A stretch of 64,000 nt of DNA, from the NCBI GenBank assembly GCA_035509315.1, contig DATJLS010000066.1, forward strand, positions 34,845 through 98,844, in the 5' to 3' direction. The translations under genes and the position numbers were made by a program. Shown here one piece after another: positions 1-8,345 of the stretch. The stretch is from JAKAWQ01 sp035509315. GTDB taxonomy: Bacteria; Pseudomonadota; Alphaproteobacteria; Acetobacterales; Acetobacteraceae. The notes under the pieces are model-generated. The model did not search any database. It had not been told where the DNA came from and saw nothing but the letters and a program-made list of their open reading frames with translations. Positions within the stretch are counted from its first letter, which is position 1, and each line of letters begins with the position of its first letter.

Positions 1-52
1 CGATCGTAACGCGCTTGTTGGTTGGGATATTCACACCGGCGATACGTGCCAC
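1..52 (-). CDS. rpsM: 30S ribosomal protein S13, N-terminal fragment
   Basis: Only the first 17 codons lie in the window; the gene continues past the left edge. The reading (M)ARIAGVNIPTNKRVTI is the typical S13 N-terminus. The start is GTG at 52-50, preceded by AGGAG at 68-64. S13 sits in the 30S head and contacts the P-site tRNA and the 50S subunit. It lies downstream of adk on the same strand, as is usual in Alphaproteobacteria. The 132-bp gap from adk is larger than most in this cluster, so a separate promoter there is possible but none is obvious. Confidence 0.9.
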   Translation of the reverse strand, partial: MARIAGVNIPTNKRVTI

Positions 53-184
53 GCTCTCTTCACTCCTGCCGGCGCTGAGAGGGGGACTGTCTTAACGACC
101 CCAACCCGCAAAATGGCAACCCAATTATTTCACAACAGAAACCGCCCCGCGCCCTTGGGCCGCAGGGATCGGACACCAAGATGA

Positions 185-895
185 TTATATGCCTCTTTCT
201 GGCCGAGTCAATCGAGGCTCACCACATCTGGGGGCCGCTGCACCCGATGCAAGCCCCTCGATCACCTGCTCGATTTCAGCTGCCACGGCATCGATTCCGG
301 CCATCCCGTCGATCGAGAAAAGCTTCCCCTCCTGGCGGTAGTACGGCAGCAGGGGGGCTGTCTGGCGATGATAGGCGGCGAGCCGGGCGGTCACGGTCTC
401 GACGGTGTCGTCCGCCCGGCGGATGAATTTTGTGCCGCCGCAGCGGTCGCAGACACCGGGAACCTCGGTCGGCCGGAAACGCTCATGGTAGCCCGCCCCA
501 CACGTCGCGCAGGTGAACCGGCCGACGATCCGCTCGGTCAGCAAGCCATCGTCAACTTCGAGCTCGATCACGCCCGCGAGTTCGAGACCCCGCTCGGCAA
601 GCATCTGGTCGAGCGCTTCGGCCTGCGGGACGGTGCGCGGAAATCCGTCAAGAATCACATCATGACCAGCTTCCTCGGCGATTCGCTCGCCGAGAAGACG
701 GACGATCATTGCGTCGGGGACGAGTTCACCTCTGTCCATGATCGCCTTGGCCGCGCGCCCGATCGCACTGCCACGCGCCACTTCCGCGCGGAGCATGTCC
801 CCGGTGGAAATCTGGCGAAATCCGCGGCCAGCAACGAGACGCTCGGCCTGAGTGCCCTTTCCGGCGCCCGGAGGGCCGAGCAGGATCAGGATCAT
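185..895 (-). CDS. adk: adenylate kinase
   Basis: Adenylate kinase interconverts AMP + ATP and 2 ADP in the cytosol. The P-loop GPPGAGKGT spans residues 7-15, followed by the AMP-binding STGDMLR segment and DGFPRT near residue 83. The LID carries four cysteines at 129, 132, 149 and 152, so this is the zinc-binding long form. At 236 aa it is slightly longer than the usual 214-220, with a Pro/Arg-rich tail of about 20 residues that may be unstructured. The start overlaps the secY stop by 4 bases (ATGA), so translation is probably coupled to secY. Confidence 0.97.
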   Translation of the reverse strand: MILILLGPPGAGKGTQAERLVAGRGFRQISTGDMLRAEVARGSAIGRAAKAIMDRGELVPDAMIVRLLGERIAEEAGHDVILDGFPRTVPQAEALDQMLAERGLELAGVIELEVDDGLLTERIVGRFTCATCGAGYHERFRPTEVPGVCDRCGGTKFIRRADDTVETVTARLAAYHRQTAPLLPYYRQEGKLFSIDGMAGIDAVAAEIEQVIEGLASGAAAPRCGEPRLTRPERGI

Positions 896-2235
896 CGACC
901 ACGACCCTTGATCCGCGCCTTGCGAATCAGCCCCTCATATTGATGGGCGAGTAGGTGGGACTGGATCTGTGTCACCGTATCCATAGTGACAGAGACGATG
1001 ATGATCAGGCTGGTGCCGCCAAAATAGAAAGGTACGGAATAGTAATTGATGAGGATCTCCGGCAGCAGGCACACCGCCACGAGGTAGAGCGCGCCTACGA
1101 CGGTAATGCGCGTCAGCACGTAATCGAAATACTGGGCGGTCGCGCTGCCCGGCCGGATGCCAGGAATGAAGCCACCATATTTCTTGAGATTGTCTGCCGT
1201 CTCCTCCGGATTGAACACCACCGCAGTGTAGAAGAACGTGAAGAAGACGATCATCGCCGCATAGACCACCATGTAGAGCGGCTGGCCATGCCCCAGCATG
1301 ACGGCGATCCGCGTCAACAGCGAACTTCCGCCTCCTTGCGAAAAGCCCGTGATGGTGGCCGGGATGAGCAGGATGGAGCTGGCGAAGATCGGCGGAATCA
1401 CCCCCGAGGTATTCACCTTGAGCGGCATATGGGTCGAATCGCCACCGAACATGCGATTGCCAACCTGCCGCTTCGGATAGCGCACTACCACCTTCCGCTG
1501 TGCCCGCTCCATGAACACGATGAAGCCGATCACGGCCACGGCCAGCACGAGAAAGAAGATGATGAAAACGGTGGAGAGCGCGCCGGTGCGACCCAGTTCG
1601 AGCAGCGAGATCAATGCCTGAGGCATATTGGCGATGATGCCCGACATGATGATGAGGCTCGACCCGTTGCCGATCCCACGATCGGTGATCTGCTCGCCAA
1701 GCCAGGTGAGGAACATCGTCCCTCCAACCAGCATGATGGTGGTCGAGAGACGGAAGAACATGCCTGGGTTGGCGACCGCGGGGCCCATGCTTCCATGCAC
1801 GCTCTCCAGGCCAATGGAAATGCCGTAGGACTGAAAGAGCGCGATCACCACGGTGAGATACCGGGTGTACTGGTTGAGCGTCTTGCGCCCGCTTTCCCCC
1901 TCCTTGCGCAATGCCTCCAGCGAGGGAATGGCCGCTGCCATCATCTGCACGATGATGCTGGCGGTGATGTAAGGCATGATATTGAGCGCGAAGAGCGTCA
2001 TCCGGCCGAGCGCCCCGCCGGAGAACATGTTGAACATGCCGAGAATGCCACCGCCCGACCGCTGCAGAAGCTCGGCCATCACCGCGGGATTGACCCCCGG
2101 GAGAGGGATGTAAGTCCCGATCCGATAGACGATTAACGCGCCGAGCGTGAACCAGATGCGCTTCTTAAGGTCAGTCGCTTTCGCGAACACCCCGATATCG
2201 AAGTTCGCGGCAAGCTGTTCGGCCACCGAGGCCAT
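892..2235 (-). CDS. secY: preprotein translocase subunit SecY
   Basis: SecY is the central channel of the Sec translocon in the inner membrane. The 447-aa protein shows ten hydrophobic segments, the family motif GxGxxGxFNMFSGGALGR near the plug region, and RYPKRQVGNRMFGG in the large cytoplasmic loop. Length is normal. It is transcribed with the spc cluster, but 222 bases separate it from rplO, more than elsewhere in the cluster. GAGG sits about 8 bases before the ATG. No secE gene is visible in this window. Confidence 0.97.
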   Translation of the reverse strand: MASVAEQLAANFDIGVFAKATDLKKRIWFTLGALIVYRIGTYIPLPGVNPAVMAELLQRSGGGILGMFNMFSGGALGRMTLFALNIMPYITASIIVQMMAAAIPSLEALRKEGESGRKTLNQYTRYLTVVIALFQSYGISIGLESVHGSMGPAVANPGMFFRLSTTIMLVGGTMFLTWLGEQITDRGIGNGSSLIIMSGIIANMPQALISLLELGRTGALSTVFIIFFLVLAVAVIGFIVFMERAQRKVVVRYPKRQVGNRMFGGDSTHMPLKVNTSGVIPPIFASSILLIPATITGFSQGGGSSLLTRIAVMLGHGQPLYMVVYAAMIVFFTFFYTAVVFNPEETADNLKKYGGFIPGIRPGSATAQYFDYVLTRITVVGALYLVAVCLLPEILINYYSVPFYFGGTSLIIIVSVTMDTVTQIQSHLLAHQYEGLIRKARIKGRGR

Positions 2236-2457
2236 GCGTCATCCTCACTTCGCCAGTCGTTTCCTGCCCCTTAACCCGCTATCAGCCAAGCCAGTAACCA
2301 GCGCAGCGGGCGGCCCAAGGTCGGAGCCGGAAGTGATCGGCCCACTATTGGCACATTCATGCAATGTGCCGTCGCACCCTCCGCCACGCAAGGCCACCGC
2401 GCCACATTCTCCACCGCGGCTTCATGTCATCACCGATGTGCCGGCGAACGTGGCTTG
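2236..2457. other. intergenic region between rplO and secY
   Basis: A 222-bp stretch without a convincing gene. Short frames on both strands have no recognisable product. It holds the secY ribosome-binding site next to position 2240 and possibly an internal promoter, but no clear -35/-10 pair or terminator hairpin is visible. Confidence 0.5.
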
Positions 2458-2958
2458 TTAAGCTTCGGCAGGCGGCCCCCCGGCCTCTGCCTCCGTCCCG
2501 GTTATGGTGACGCTGCCGCCGGCGGCCTGGACGGCCGCGATGGCAGAAGCAGACGCGCCCGAAACCGTGATGGTCACAGCGTGGCTTATAGAGCCCTTGG
2601 CCAGCAGGCGCACACCGGCGTTCTTCGTGTCTTTGCGAACGAGGCCCGCCGCCGTGAGGCTTCCCTCGCTGATTGTTGCGGTCGGGTCGAGCTTCCCGGC
2701 TTCTATCGCTGCCGCCAGAGTGCCGAGATTGACCGGCGCATAGACCTTCCGGAACGGGTTCTTGAAACCCCGCTTGGGCAGGCGTCGATAGATCGGGAGC
2801 TGACCACCCTCGAACCCGTTCAAGGCGACGCCAGTGCGCGCCTTCTGGCCCTTCACCCCGCGCCCGCTGGTCTTACCCTTGCCCGAGCCGATCCCGCGGC
2901 CGAGCCGCTTCGAGCGGTGCCGCGCCCCCGGCTTATCGGTAAGTTCGTTGAGGTTCAT
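2458..2958 (-). CDS. rplO: 50S ribosomal protein L15
   Basis: The start is placed at MNLNELTDKPGARHRSKRLG, the conserved L15 N-terminus. The open frame extends 41 codons upstream, but that part overlaps rpmD and is not L15-like. The product is 166 aa with the basic motif GRGIGSGKGKTSGRGVKGQKAR that binds 23S rRNA and RLPKRGFKNPF in the middle. L15 is a late-assembly 50S protein. The C-terminal 10-15 residues are Ala/Gly/Glu-rich and slightly longer than usual. An AGGAG-like site precedes the chosen ATG. Confidence 0.96.
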   Translation of the reverse strand: MNLNELTDKPGARHRSKRLGRGIGSGKGKTSGRGVKGQKARTGVALNGFEGGQLPIYRRLPKRGFKNPFRKVYAPVNLGTLAAAIEAGKLDPTATISEGSLTAAGLVRKDTKNAGVRLLAKGSISHAVTITVSGASASAIAAVQAAGGSVTITGTEAEAGGPPAEA

Positions 2959-2974
2959 CGCTGGACTCCTCCGC

Positions 2975-3166
2975 TCACGACAGCTCTTCCACCTTGAGCA
3001 GGTGGGCCACCTTGCGGACCATGCCGCGCACGGACGATGTCGCCTCCAGGACCCGGCTGCGCCCGATCTTGTCGAGACCAAGCCCGATCAACGTCTCGCG
3101 CTGACCCGGCTTTCGCCCGGCCGCCGATGCGGTTTGCGTCACTCGCAAGTGCTTTGCCTCAGGCAT
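2975..3166 (-). CDS. rpmD: 50S ribosomal protein L30
   Basis: A 63-aa L30. The start is set at MPEAKHLRVTQTASAAGR, 20 codons into the open frame, because this matches the family N-terminus and follows the GGGAG at about 3175. TLIGLGLDKIGRSRVLEATSS is the typical rRNA-binding core. The gene overlaps the 3' end of rpsE by 8 bases and precedes rplO by 16, consistent with coupled translation in the spc operon. Confidence 0.93.
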   Translation of the reverse strand: MPEAKHLRVTQTASAAGRKPGQRETLIGLGLDKIGRSRVLEATSSVRGMVRKVAHLLKVEELS

Positions 3167-3773
3167 CAGCTCCCTCTCCCTGGGAAGCGGCCTGGGAAGC
3201 AACCGGGCCCGCTCCGGCAGGCCCACCGGGAACGGCAGCCTCTCGCCGGCCGAGCAGATCCGAGACTTTCCGCCCCCGTCTCTGGGCGACCGTCCGGGGC
3301 GCCGCGCAAAGCCTGAGCGCCGCGAAGGTCGCTTTAACCATGTTGTGCGGATTGCGGCTGCCGAGGCATTTGGCGACTACATCACCGATGCCGAGCGATT
3401 CGAACACCGCGCGCATCGCTCCGCCGGCGATGATGCCGGTGCCGGCAGGCGCTGCGCGCAGCACGACGCGGCCAGCGCCAAAACGGCCCGCGACGTCGTA
3501 ATGCAGCGTGCGACCCTCGCGCATAGGCACGCGGATCATGCCGCGCTTCGCCCGGTCGGTCGCCTTGCGGATCGCCTCCGGCACCTCGCGTGCCTTGCCG
3601 GCGCCATAGCCCACGCGGCCCTTCTGATCACCGACCACAACCAGGGCGGCGAAAGCGAAGCGCCGGCCACCCTTCACCACCTTGGCGACGCGGTTGATGC
3701 TGACCAACTTGTCCACCAGCTCATCGCCGGTCTCCCGATCGCGGCCGCGACCTTCCCTCGGTTCTCGCGCCAT
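3159..3773 (-). CDS. rpsE: 30S ribosomal protein S5
   Basis: S5 of 204 aa, with the N-terminal double-stranded RNA-binding fold (LVSINRVAKVVKGGRRF, residues 23-39) and the C-terminal GSRNPHNMVKAT signature. It helps form the mRNA entry channel and affects decoding accuracy. The last ~25 residues are Gly/Ala/Gln-rich and exceed the E. coli protein. It sits between rplR and rpmD, in standard spc order. Confidence 0.97.
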   Translation of the reverse strand: MAREPREGRGRDRETGDELVDKLVSINRVAKVVKGGRRFAFAALVVVGDQKGRVGYGAGKAREVPEAIRKATDRAKRGMIRVPMREGRTLHYDVAGRFGAGRVVLRAAPAGTGIIAGGAMRAVFESLGIGDVVAKCLGSRNPHNMVKATFAALRLCAAPRTVAQRRGRKVSDLLGRREAAVPGGPAGAGPVASQAASQGEGADA

Positions 3774-3784
3774 CCACTCTCTCC

Positions 3785-4147
3785 TTAGAACGCGAGCCCG
3801 CTCTCGCGAGCCGCGTCGGCGAGTGCCTGCACCCTTCCGTGGTAGAGATAGGCCCCGCGGTCGAACACCACTTCCTTCACCCCGGCGGCGAGCGCCCGCT
3901 CGGCGATCAGCTTGCCGACCGCTGCCGCTGCCTGCTTGTCGGCGCCGGTCGTAAGCGTGCTCCGCAGCCCCTGCTCGAGACTCGATGCCGCCGCCAGCGT
4001 ACGGCCCGCCGCGTCATCGATCACCTGGGCGTAGATATGCCGGCTCGAACGGAACACGGAGAGCCGTGGCCGGCCATTGCTCTTGAGCCCCAATTGATGC
4101 CTCAGGCGCGTCTGCCGCCGCAGGCGCAAGTCCTGTTTCGTGCCCAT
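3785..4147 (-). CDS. rplR: 50S ribosomal protein L18
   Basis: L18 of 120 aa, a 5S rRNA-binding protein of the central protuberance. The sequence runs from the RRQTRLRHQL stretch through RPRLSVFRSSRHIYAQVIDD to VVFDRGAYLYHGRVQALADAARESGL, all family hallmarks. It follows rplF after one base and precedes rpsE by 11, so it is translated as part of the spc operon. Confidence 0.97.
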   Translation of the reverse strand: MGTKQDLRLRRQTRLRHQLGLKSNGRPRLSVFRSSRHIYAQVIDDAAGRTLAAASSLEQGLRSTLTTGADKQAAAAVGKLIAERALAAGVKEVVFDRGAYLYHGRVQALADAARESGLAF

Positions 4148-4148
4148 G

Positions 4149-4682
4149 TTATTTCTTCTTGCCTTCCTTGCGCCGGATCGTCTCGGCCTCGTATTTCACG
4201 CCCTTCCCCTTATAGGGCTCGGGCGGGCGGAAGGCCCGGATCTCCGCCGCCACCTGGCCGACAAGACGCTTGTCCACGCCTTCGACACGGACCGAGGTCG
4301 GCCGCTCGCAAGTGATGCGGATGCCTTCCGGCACCGGATAGATCACCTCGTGCGAATAGCCGAGATTGAGCATGAGGTTCTTGCCCTGCACCTGCGCGCG
4401 ATAGCCGGTGCCGTTGATCTCCATCGTCCGGACATAACCTGCCGAGACCCCGCGAACCATGTTCGCGATGAGCGCCCGCGTCGTGCCCCACATCATGCGG
4501 GCCGGGCGCTCGAGGCCGTTGGGCGCCACGACGACACGCCCCCCCTCGACCTTGGTGACCACATCTTCCGAGAGCTCGAGCGAGAGTGCACCGAGCTTGC
4601 CCTTTGCCGTGAGCGTCCGGCCGGCGAGCACCACTTCGACGCCCGCCGGAATCTCCACTGGATATTTGCCGACCCGCGACAT
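4149..4682 (-). CDS. rplF: 50S ribosomal protein L6
   Basis: L6 of 177 aa, beginning MSRVGKYPVEIPAGVEV. Two adjacent ATG codons (4685 and 4682) are possible; the second gives the usual N-terminus and a better distance to the AGGGGG site. The frame is open much further upstream, but that part is a shadow of rpsH. The C-terminal motif PPEPYKGKGVKYEAETIRRKEGKKK binds 23S rRNA near the sarcin-ricin loop. It is located between rpsH and rplR. Confidence 0.96.
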   Translation of the reverse strand: MSRVGKYPVEIPAGVEVVLAGRTLTAKGKLGALSLELSEDVVTKVEGGRVVVAPNGLERPARMMWGTTRALIANMVRGVSAGYVRTMEINGTGYRAQVQGKNLMLNLGYSHEVIYPVPEGIRITCERPTSVRVEGVDKRLVGQVAAEIRAFRPPEPYKGKGVKYEAETIRRKEGKKK

Positions 4683-4693
4683 CATCCGCCCCC

Positions 4694-5092
4694 TCAGAAC
4701 ACCCGGCAGAGAACCTCGCCGCCGACATTGGCGGCGCGGGCCTCCGCATCGCTCATCACACCGCGCGGAGTGGACAATATGGAGACACCGAGCCCGGCAT
4801 AGACACGCGGCAGGGCGCTGATCTTCGAATAGACGCGGCGGCCTGGTTTCGAGACTCGGGTGATCTCCTTGATCACCGGCTCGCCTTCGCTGTACTTGAG
4901 CTCGATGCGAAGCCGCGTGACTCCTGGGCGCAGCTCTTCGGCCGAAAAACCGCGAATGAAGCCTTCCCGTTTCAGCACCTCGAGCACATTGGCCCGAAGC
5001 TTGGACGCGGGGGCGACGCAAACAGTCTGGCCGGCCCGCTGCGCATTGCGGATGCGGCTCAGCATATCGCCGAGAGGATCGGAAACGGCCAT
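4694..5092 (-). CDS. rpsH: 30S ribosomal protein S8
   Basis: S8 of 132 aa, a primary binder of the 16S rRNA central domain and, in enterobacteria, the translational repressor of the spc operon. The start MAVSDPLGDMLSRIRNA and the end STPRGVMSDAEAR are diagnostic. It is separated from rpsN by 12 bases and from rplF by 8-11. No S8-binding mimic was identified at rplE. Confidence 0.97.
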   Translation of the reverse strand: MAVSDPLGDMLSRIRNAQRAGQTVCVAPASKLRANVLEVLKREGFIRGFSAEELRPGVTRLRIELKYSEGEPVIKEITRVSKPGRRVYSKISALPRVYAGLGVSILSTPRGVMSDAEARAANVGGEVLCRVF

Positions 5093-5104
5093 CGAAACTC
5101 TCCG

Positions 5105-5410
5105 TTACCAGCTCGCCTTGACGAGCCCCGGGATCTGTCCAGCCCCGGCCAGCTCCCGGAGCATCACACGGCAAAGCCGGAACTTCCGATAATTGCCGCG
5201 CGAGCGTCCGGTCAGCGCGCAGCGCAGCCGGATGCGTACCTTCGCCGCATTGCGTGGCATTGCCGCGAGCTTGACCGACGCTTCAAACCGACTTTCCACC
5301 GGCGCCGAGCGATCCATCACCGTTGCCTTCAGTGCCGCCCGCTTGGCCGCGTCACGCGCGGCCATCCGTTCGCGCTTGAGGTTCCGATTGACTGCCGAGG
5401 TCTTGGCCAT
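5105..5410 (-). CDS. rpsN: 30S ribosomal protein S14 (zinc-free form)
   Basis: S14 of 101 aa. This is the long form without the four zinc-binding cysteines, as usual for Proteobacteria. CALTGRSRGNYRKFRLCRVMLRELA includes the conserved C-terminal GR-RxxxRKF segment. S14 sits in the 30S head. It lies between rplE and rpsH, with 59 bases to rplE. Confidence 0.97.
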   Translation of the reverse strand: MAKTSAVNRNLKRERMAARDAAKRAALKATVMDRSAPVESRFEASVKLAAMPRNAAKVRIRLRCALTGRSRGNYRKFRLCRVMLRELAGAGQIPGLVKASW

Positions 5411-5469
5411 TCCTTCATTACCCTCCGGAACCTGCCAGGGAATCCTGGCGGTTTTCCAAACGTCTCATT

Positions 5470-6030
5470 TCAATTCGCGAACGGAAGATCGAAGCCGCGC
5501 AACAGCGCCTTCGCTTCCGCGTCCGTCTTCGCTGTCGTCACAAAGACGATATCCATGCCCCGAATCGCGTCCACCTTGTCATAATTGATCTCGGGAAACA
5601 CGATCTGCTCCTTGAGCCCGAGGGCGAAGTTGCCGCCGCCGTCGAACCCTTTGCCCGCCGGGATACCGCGAAAATCGCGAACGCGCGGCAAGGCGATATT
5701 CACCAGCCGGTCGAGAAACTCCCACATCCGCGCCTGGCGCAGCGTCACCTTGCAGCCGATCGCGAGGCCCTTCCGAATCTTGAAGGCAGCGATCGCCTTC
5801 TTCGCCAGCGTCTTGACCGGCTTTTGGCCGGCGATCAGGGCAAGTTCGGCCATCGCCGAGTCGAGCTTCTTCGAGTCCGCCGCCGCCTCACCCACTCCCA
5901 TATTGACCACGATCTTCTCCAGCCGCGGCACCTGCATCGGACTGCCGTAGCCGAACTCCTTCTGCAGCGCGGGACGCAGGACGTCCTGGTAGCGCTTCTG
6001 CAGGCGCGGAATTTCGCGGACTTCGCTCAT
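5470..6030 (-). CDS. rplE: 50S ribosomal protein L5
   Basis: L5 of 186 aa, a 5S rRNA-binding protein of the central protuberance. Motifs include PRLEKIVVNMGVGEA, GQKPVKTLAKKAIAAFKIRKG and the C-terminal MDIVFVTTAKTDAEAKALL. The ATG at 6030 was preferred over an in-frame GTG one codon upstream because GAAGG lies 8 bases before it. It follows rplX after 13 bases. Confidence 0.97.
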   Translation of the reverse strand: MSEVREIPRLQKRYQDVLRPALQKEFGYGSPMQVPRLEKIVVNMGVGEAAADSKKLDSAMAELALIAGQKPVKTLAKKAIAAFKIRKGLAIGCKVTLRQARMWEFLDRLVNIALPRVRDFRGIPAGKGFDGGGNFALGLKEQIVFPEINYDKVDAIRGMDIVFVTTAKTDAEAKALLRGFDLPFAN

Positions 6031-6043
6031 CACCGAAGCCTTC

Positions 6044-6364
6044 TCACCTGTCGATCACGTCGCCGCTCTTTCTGGCGAACCGCACCTTGCGGCCATCCTC
6101 GGAGCGACGAAACCCGACCCGCGTCGGCCGATCCGTCTTGGGATCGATCAGAGCGAGCTTCGAGAGATGGAGCGGTGCCTCCTGCTCGACGATCCCGCCG
6201 GGCTGACCCACTCCCCGCGGCTTCTGGTGCCGCGTCACGAGACGCACACCCTGAACAACGGCACGGCCTTCCTTGGGCAGCACGCGAACAACCTCGCCGC
6301 GCTTGCCCTTCTCCTCCCCGCTGATCACCTCCACCTGATCCCCTTTGCGGATGCGTGCTGCCAT
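6044..6364 (-). CDS. rplX: 50S ribosomal protein L24
   Basis: L24 of 106 aa with an N-terminal KOW motif (RKGDQVEVISGEEKGKRGEV, residues 6-25). It starts early 50S assembly near the polypeptide exit. It lies 4 bases after rplN and 13 before rplE in the spc cluster, with normal length and no oddities. Confidence 0.96.
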   Translation of the reverse strand: MAARIRKGDQVEVISGEEKGKRGEVVRVLPKEGRAVVQGVRLVTRHQKPRGVGQPGGIVEQEAPLHLSKLALIDPKTDRPTRVGFRRSEDGRKVRFARKSGDVIDR

Positions 6365-6368
6365 GGCG

Positions 6369-6737
6369 CTACAGCACCTCCGGAGCCAGACTGATGATCT
6401 TCATGAATCGCTTGGCGCGCAGCTCGCGCACCACCGGACCGAAGATGCGTGTCCCAATCGGCTCCTGCTGCTTGGTGATCAGCACGGCGGCATTGCGATC
6501 AAACCGGATGGCGCTGCCATCGGGACGGCGAACGGGAAACGCGGTGCGCACGATCACGGCCTGATGCACATCTCCCTTCTTCACCTTGCCGCGCGGAATC
6601 GCCTCCTTGATCGAGACGACGATGATATCGCCAACGGAGGCCGTCTTGCGCTTGGAGCCGCCAAGCACCTTGATGCACTGCACCCGCCGCGCCCCCGAAT
6701 TGTCGGCAACGTCGAGGTTGGTTTCGGGAAGGATCAT
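6369..6737 (-). CDS. rplN: 50S ribosomal protein L14
   Basis: L14 of 122 aa, beginning MILPETNLDVADNSGARRVQ and carrying the signature segment around SIKEAIPRGKVKKGDVHQAV. It forms intersubunit bridges with 16S rRNA. It is the first gene of the spc cluster and follows rpsQ after 10 bases, so the S10 and spc clusters look like one transcription unit here. Confidence 0.98.
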   Translation of the reverse strand: MILPETNLDVADNSGARRVQCIKVLGGSKRKTASVGDIIVVSIKEAIPRGKVKKGDVHQAVIVRTAFPVRRPDGSAIRFDRNAAVLITKQQEPIGTRIFGPVVRELRAKRFMKIISLAPEVL

Positions 6738-6747
6738 CGCTTCCTCC

Positions 6748-7011
6748 TCAACCCGCTTCCATCGGCGAGAACGGCGCGCCGTTCCGCTCGATCACCAGCC
6801 ATGTCTTGCGCTTGCTGATCGGCGGGCATTCCTCGATGCGCACGAGATCCCCCACCTTGCACAGGTTGGCCTCGTCATGGGCGGCATATTTCTTCGAGCG
6901 GCGGATGAACTTCTTGTAGAGCGGATGCATCACGCGCCGCTCGACGAGCACCGTCACAGTCTTGTCCATCCGATCGCTGACCACGCGCCCGCTCAGCACG
7001 CGCTTCGGCAT
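6748..7011 (-). CDS. rpsQ: 30S ribosomal protein S17
   Basis: S17 of 87 aa, with LSGRVVSDRMDKTVTVLVER and the OB-fold motif YKKFIRRSKKYAAHDE. It binds 16S rRNA helix 11 early in 30S assembly. It is the last gene of the S10 cluster, 10 bases after rpmC. Length is normal. Confidence 0.97.
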   Translation of the reverse strand: MPKRVLSGRVVSDRMDKTVTVLVERRVMHPLYKKFIRRSKKYAAHDEANLCKVGDLVRIEECPPISKRKTWLVIERNGAPFSPMEAG

Positions 7012-7021
7012 CGACTTCTCC

Positions 7022-7228
7022 TCAAGCCTTGATGGCGGAGCGGCGGCGCTCCGTCATCACTGTCTTCACGCGGGCGATCTCCCGGCGCACGACGCGAATC
7101 CGCGAGAAGGATTCCTGCTGCCCGGTCGCCCGCTGGAAACGAAGATTGAACTGCTCCTTGCGGAGATCGAGCAGCATGGTGGTCAGCTCGTCCGCCGTCT
7201 TGGAGCGCAGCTCACTTGCCTTGCTCAT
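7022..7228 (-). CDS. rpmC: 50S ribosomal protein L29
   Basis: L29 of 68 aa. The start is set at MSKASELRSKTADELTTML; the frame is open 45 codons further, but that part lies inside rplP and is not L29-like. The helical hairpin contains KEQFNLRFQRATGQ, the conserved core. L29 lies by the peptide exit tunnel where trigger factor and SRP dock. It is 4 bases downstream of rplP. Confidence 0.95.
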   Translation of the reverse strand: MSKASELRSKTADELTTMLLDLRKEQFNLRFQRATGQQESFSRIRVVRREIARVKTVMTERRRSAIKA

Positions 7229-7232
7229 CGTC

Positions 7233-7649
7233 TCAACCCTCGCCGATCCGGCTGACGAAGCGGGTCCGGATCGGCAACTTCGCCGCTCCGAGCCCCAGCG
7301 CCTCGCGCGCGACCTGGGCCGGCACCCCGTCGATCTCGAACATGATGCGGCCCGGCTTGACACGGCAAACCCAGAATTCCGGGCTGCCCTTGCCCGATCC
7401 CATGCGAACCTCGGCCGGCTTCGCCGAAACCGGCACGTCCGGGAAGATGCGGATCCAGACCCGTCCGGTGCGTCGCATCGCCCGCGTGATCGCGCGCCGC
7501 GCCGCCTCGATCTGGCGCGCGGTCACCCGCTCGGGCTCGAGCGCCTTGAGGCCAAAGGCGCCAAAATCGAGCGAGGTCGCGCCCTTGGCGAGACCATGGA
7601 TTCGCCCCTTGTGGGCTTTGCGGAACTTGGTGCGCTTGGGGGAAAGCAT
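7233..7649 (-). CDS. rplP: 50S ribosomal protein L16
   Basis: L16 of 138 aa, beginning MLSPKRTKFRKAHKGRIHG. It contains the family motifs RAITRAMRRTGRVWIRIFPDVPVSAKP and MGSGKGSPEFWV. It is needed for A-site tRNA accommodation. It lies between rpsC and rpmC with 15- and 4-base spacers. Confidence 0.98.
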   Translation of the reverse strand: MLSPKRTKFRKAHKGRIHGLAKGATSLDFGAFGLKALEPERVTARQIEAARRAITRAMRRTGRVWIRIFPDVPVSAKPAEVRMGSGKGSPEFWVCRVKPGRIMFEIDGVPAQVAREALGLGAAKLPIRTRFVSRIGEG

Positions 7650-7664
7650 GGATCTTCTTCTCGT

Positions 7665-8345
7665 TCAGCGCTGCGGCGCCTGCTCGGCCGCGCGGCGATC
7701 CTGGGCCATCGGGTCATGCGCGAGGATCTCACCCTTGAAGATCCAGACTTTCACGCCGCAGGTTCCGTAGGTCGTCTTTGCCGTCGCGGTGCCGAAATCG
7801 ATATCCGCGCGCAGAGTGTGCAACGGCACGCGTCCTTCGCGATACCATTCCACGCGCGCGATTTCCGCGCCGCCCAGCCGGCCGGCGCAATTGATCCGGA
7901 TCCCCTGCGCACCGAGCCGCATCGCGGACTGCACCGCCCGCTTCATCGCGCGGCGAAAGGCAACGCGTCTCTCGAGCTGCTGGGCGACACTCTCTGCAAC
8001 CAATGTTGCATCGATCTCAGGCTTGCGGATCTCAACGATGTTGAGGGCGACATCGGTCTTCGCCATCGCCGCGAGATTCTTCCGCAGCGCATCGATATCC
8101 TGGCCCTTCTTGCCGATCACCACGCCCGGTCGCGCAACATAGATGGTCACGCGGGGCTTCTTCGCCGGGCGTTCGATCACGACACGGGAGACCCCCGCGC
8201 TGGCGAGCCGGCTGCGCAGATGGTTCCGCAGCCTGAGATCCTCGTGCAGCATCGACGCATAATCAGCGTCATTCGCGTACCATCGGCTGTCCCAGGTGCG
8301 GTTGACGCCGACACGCAGCCCGACCGGGTTGACCTTGTGTCCCAT
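7665..8345 (-). CDS. rpsC: 30S ribosomal protein S3
   Basis: S3 of 226 aa, starting MGHKVNPVGLRVGVNRTWDS. The KH domain includes RPGVVIGKKGQDIDALRKNL, and the C-terminal domain includes GRLGGAEIARVEWYREGRVPLHTLRADID. It forms part of the mRNA entry tunnel and helicase. It overlaps rplV by 1 base (TAATG type), indicating coupled translation. Confidence 0.98.
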   Translation of the reverse strand: MGHKVNPVGLRVGVNRTWDSRWYANDADYASMLHEDLRLRNHLRSRLASAGVSRVVIERPAKKPRVTIYVARPGVVIGKKGQDIDALRKNLAAMAKTDVALNIVEIRKPEIDATLVAESVAQQLERRVAFRRAMKRAVQSAMRLGAQGIRINCAGRLGGAEIARVEWYREGRVPLHTLRADIDFGTATAKTTYGTCGVKVWIFKGEILAHDPMAQDRRAAEQAPQR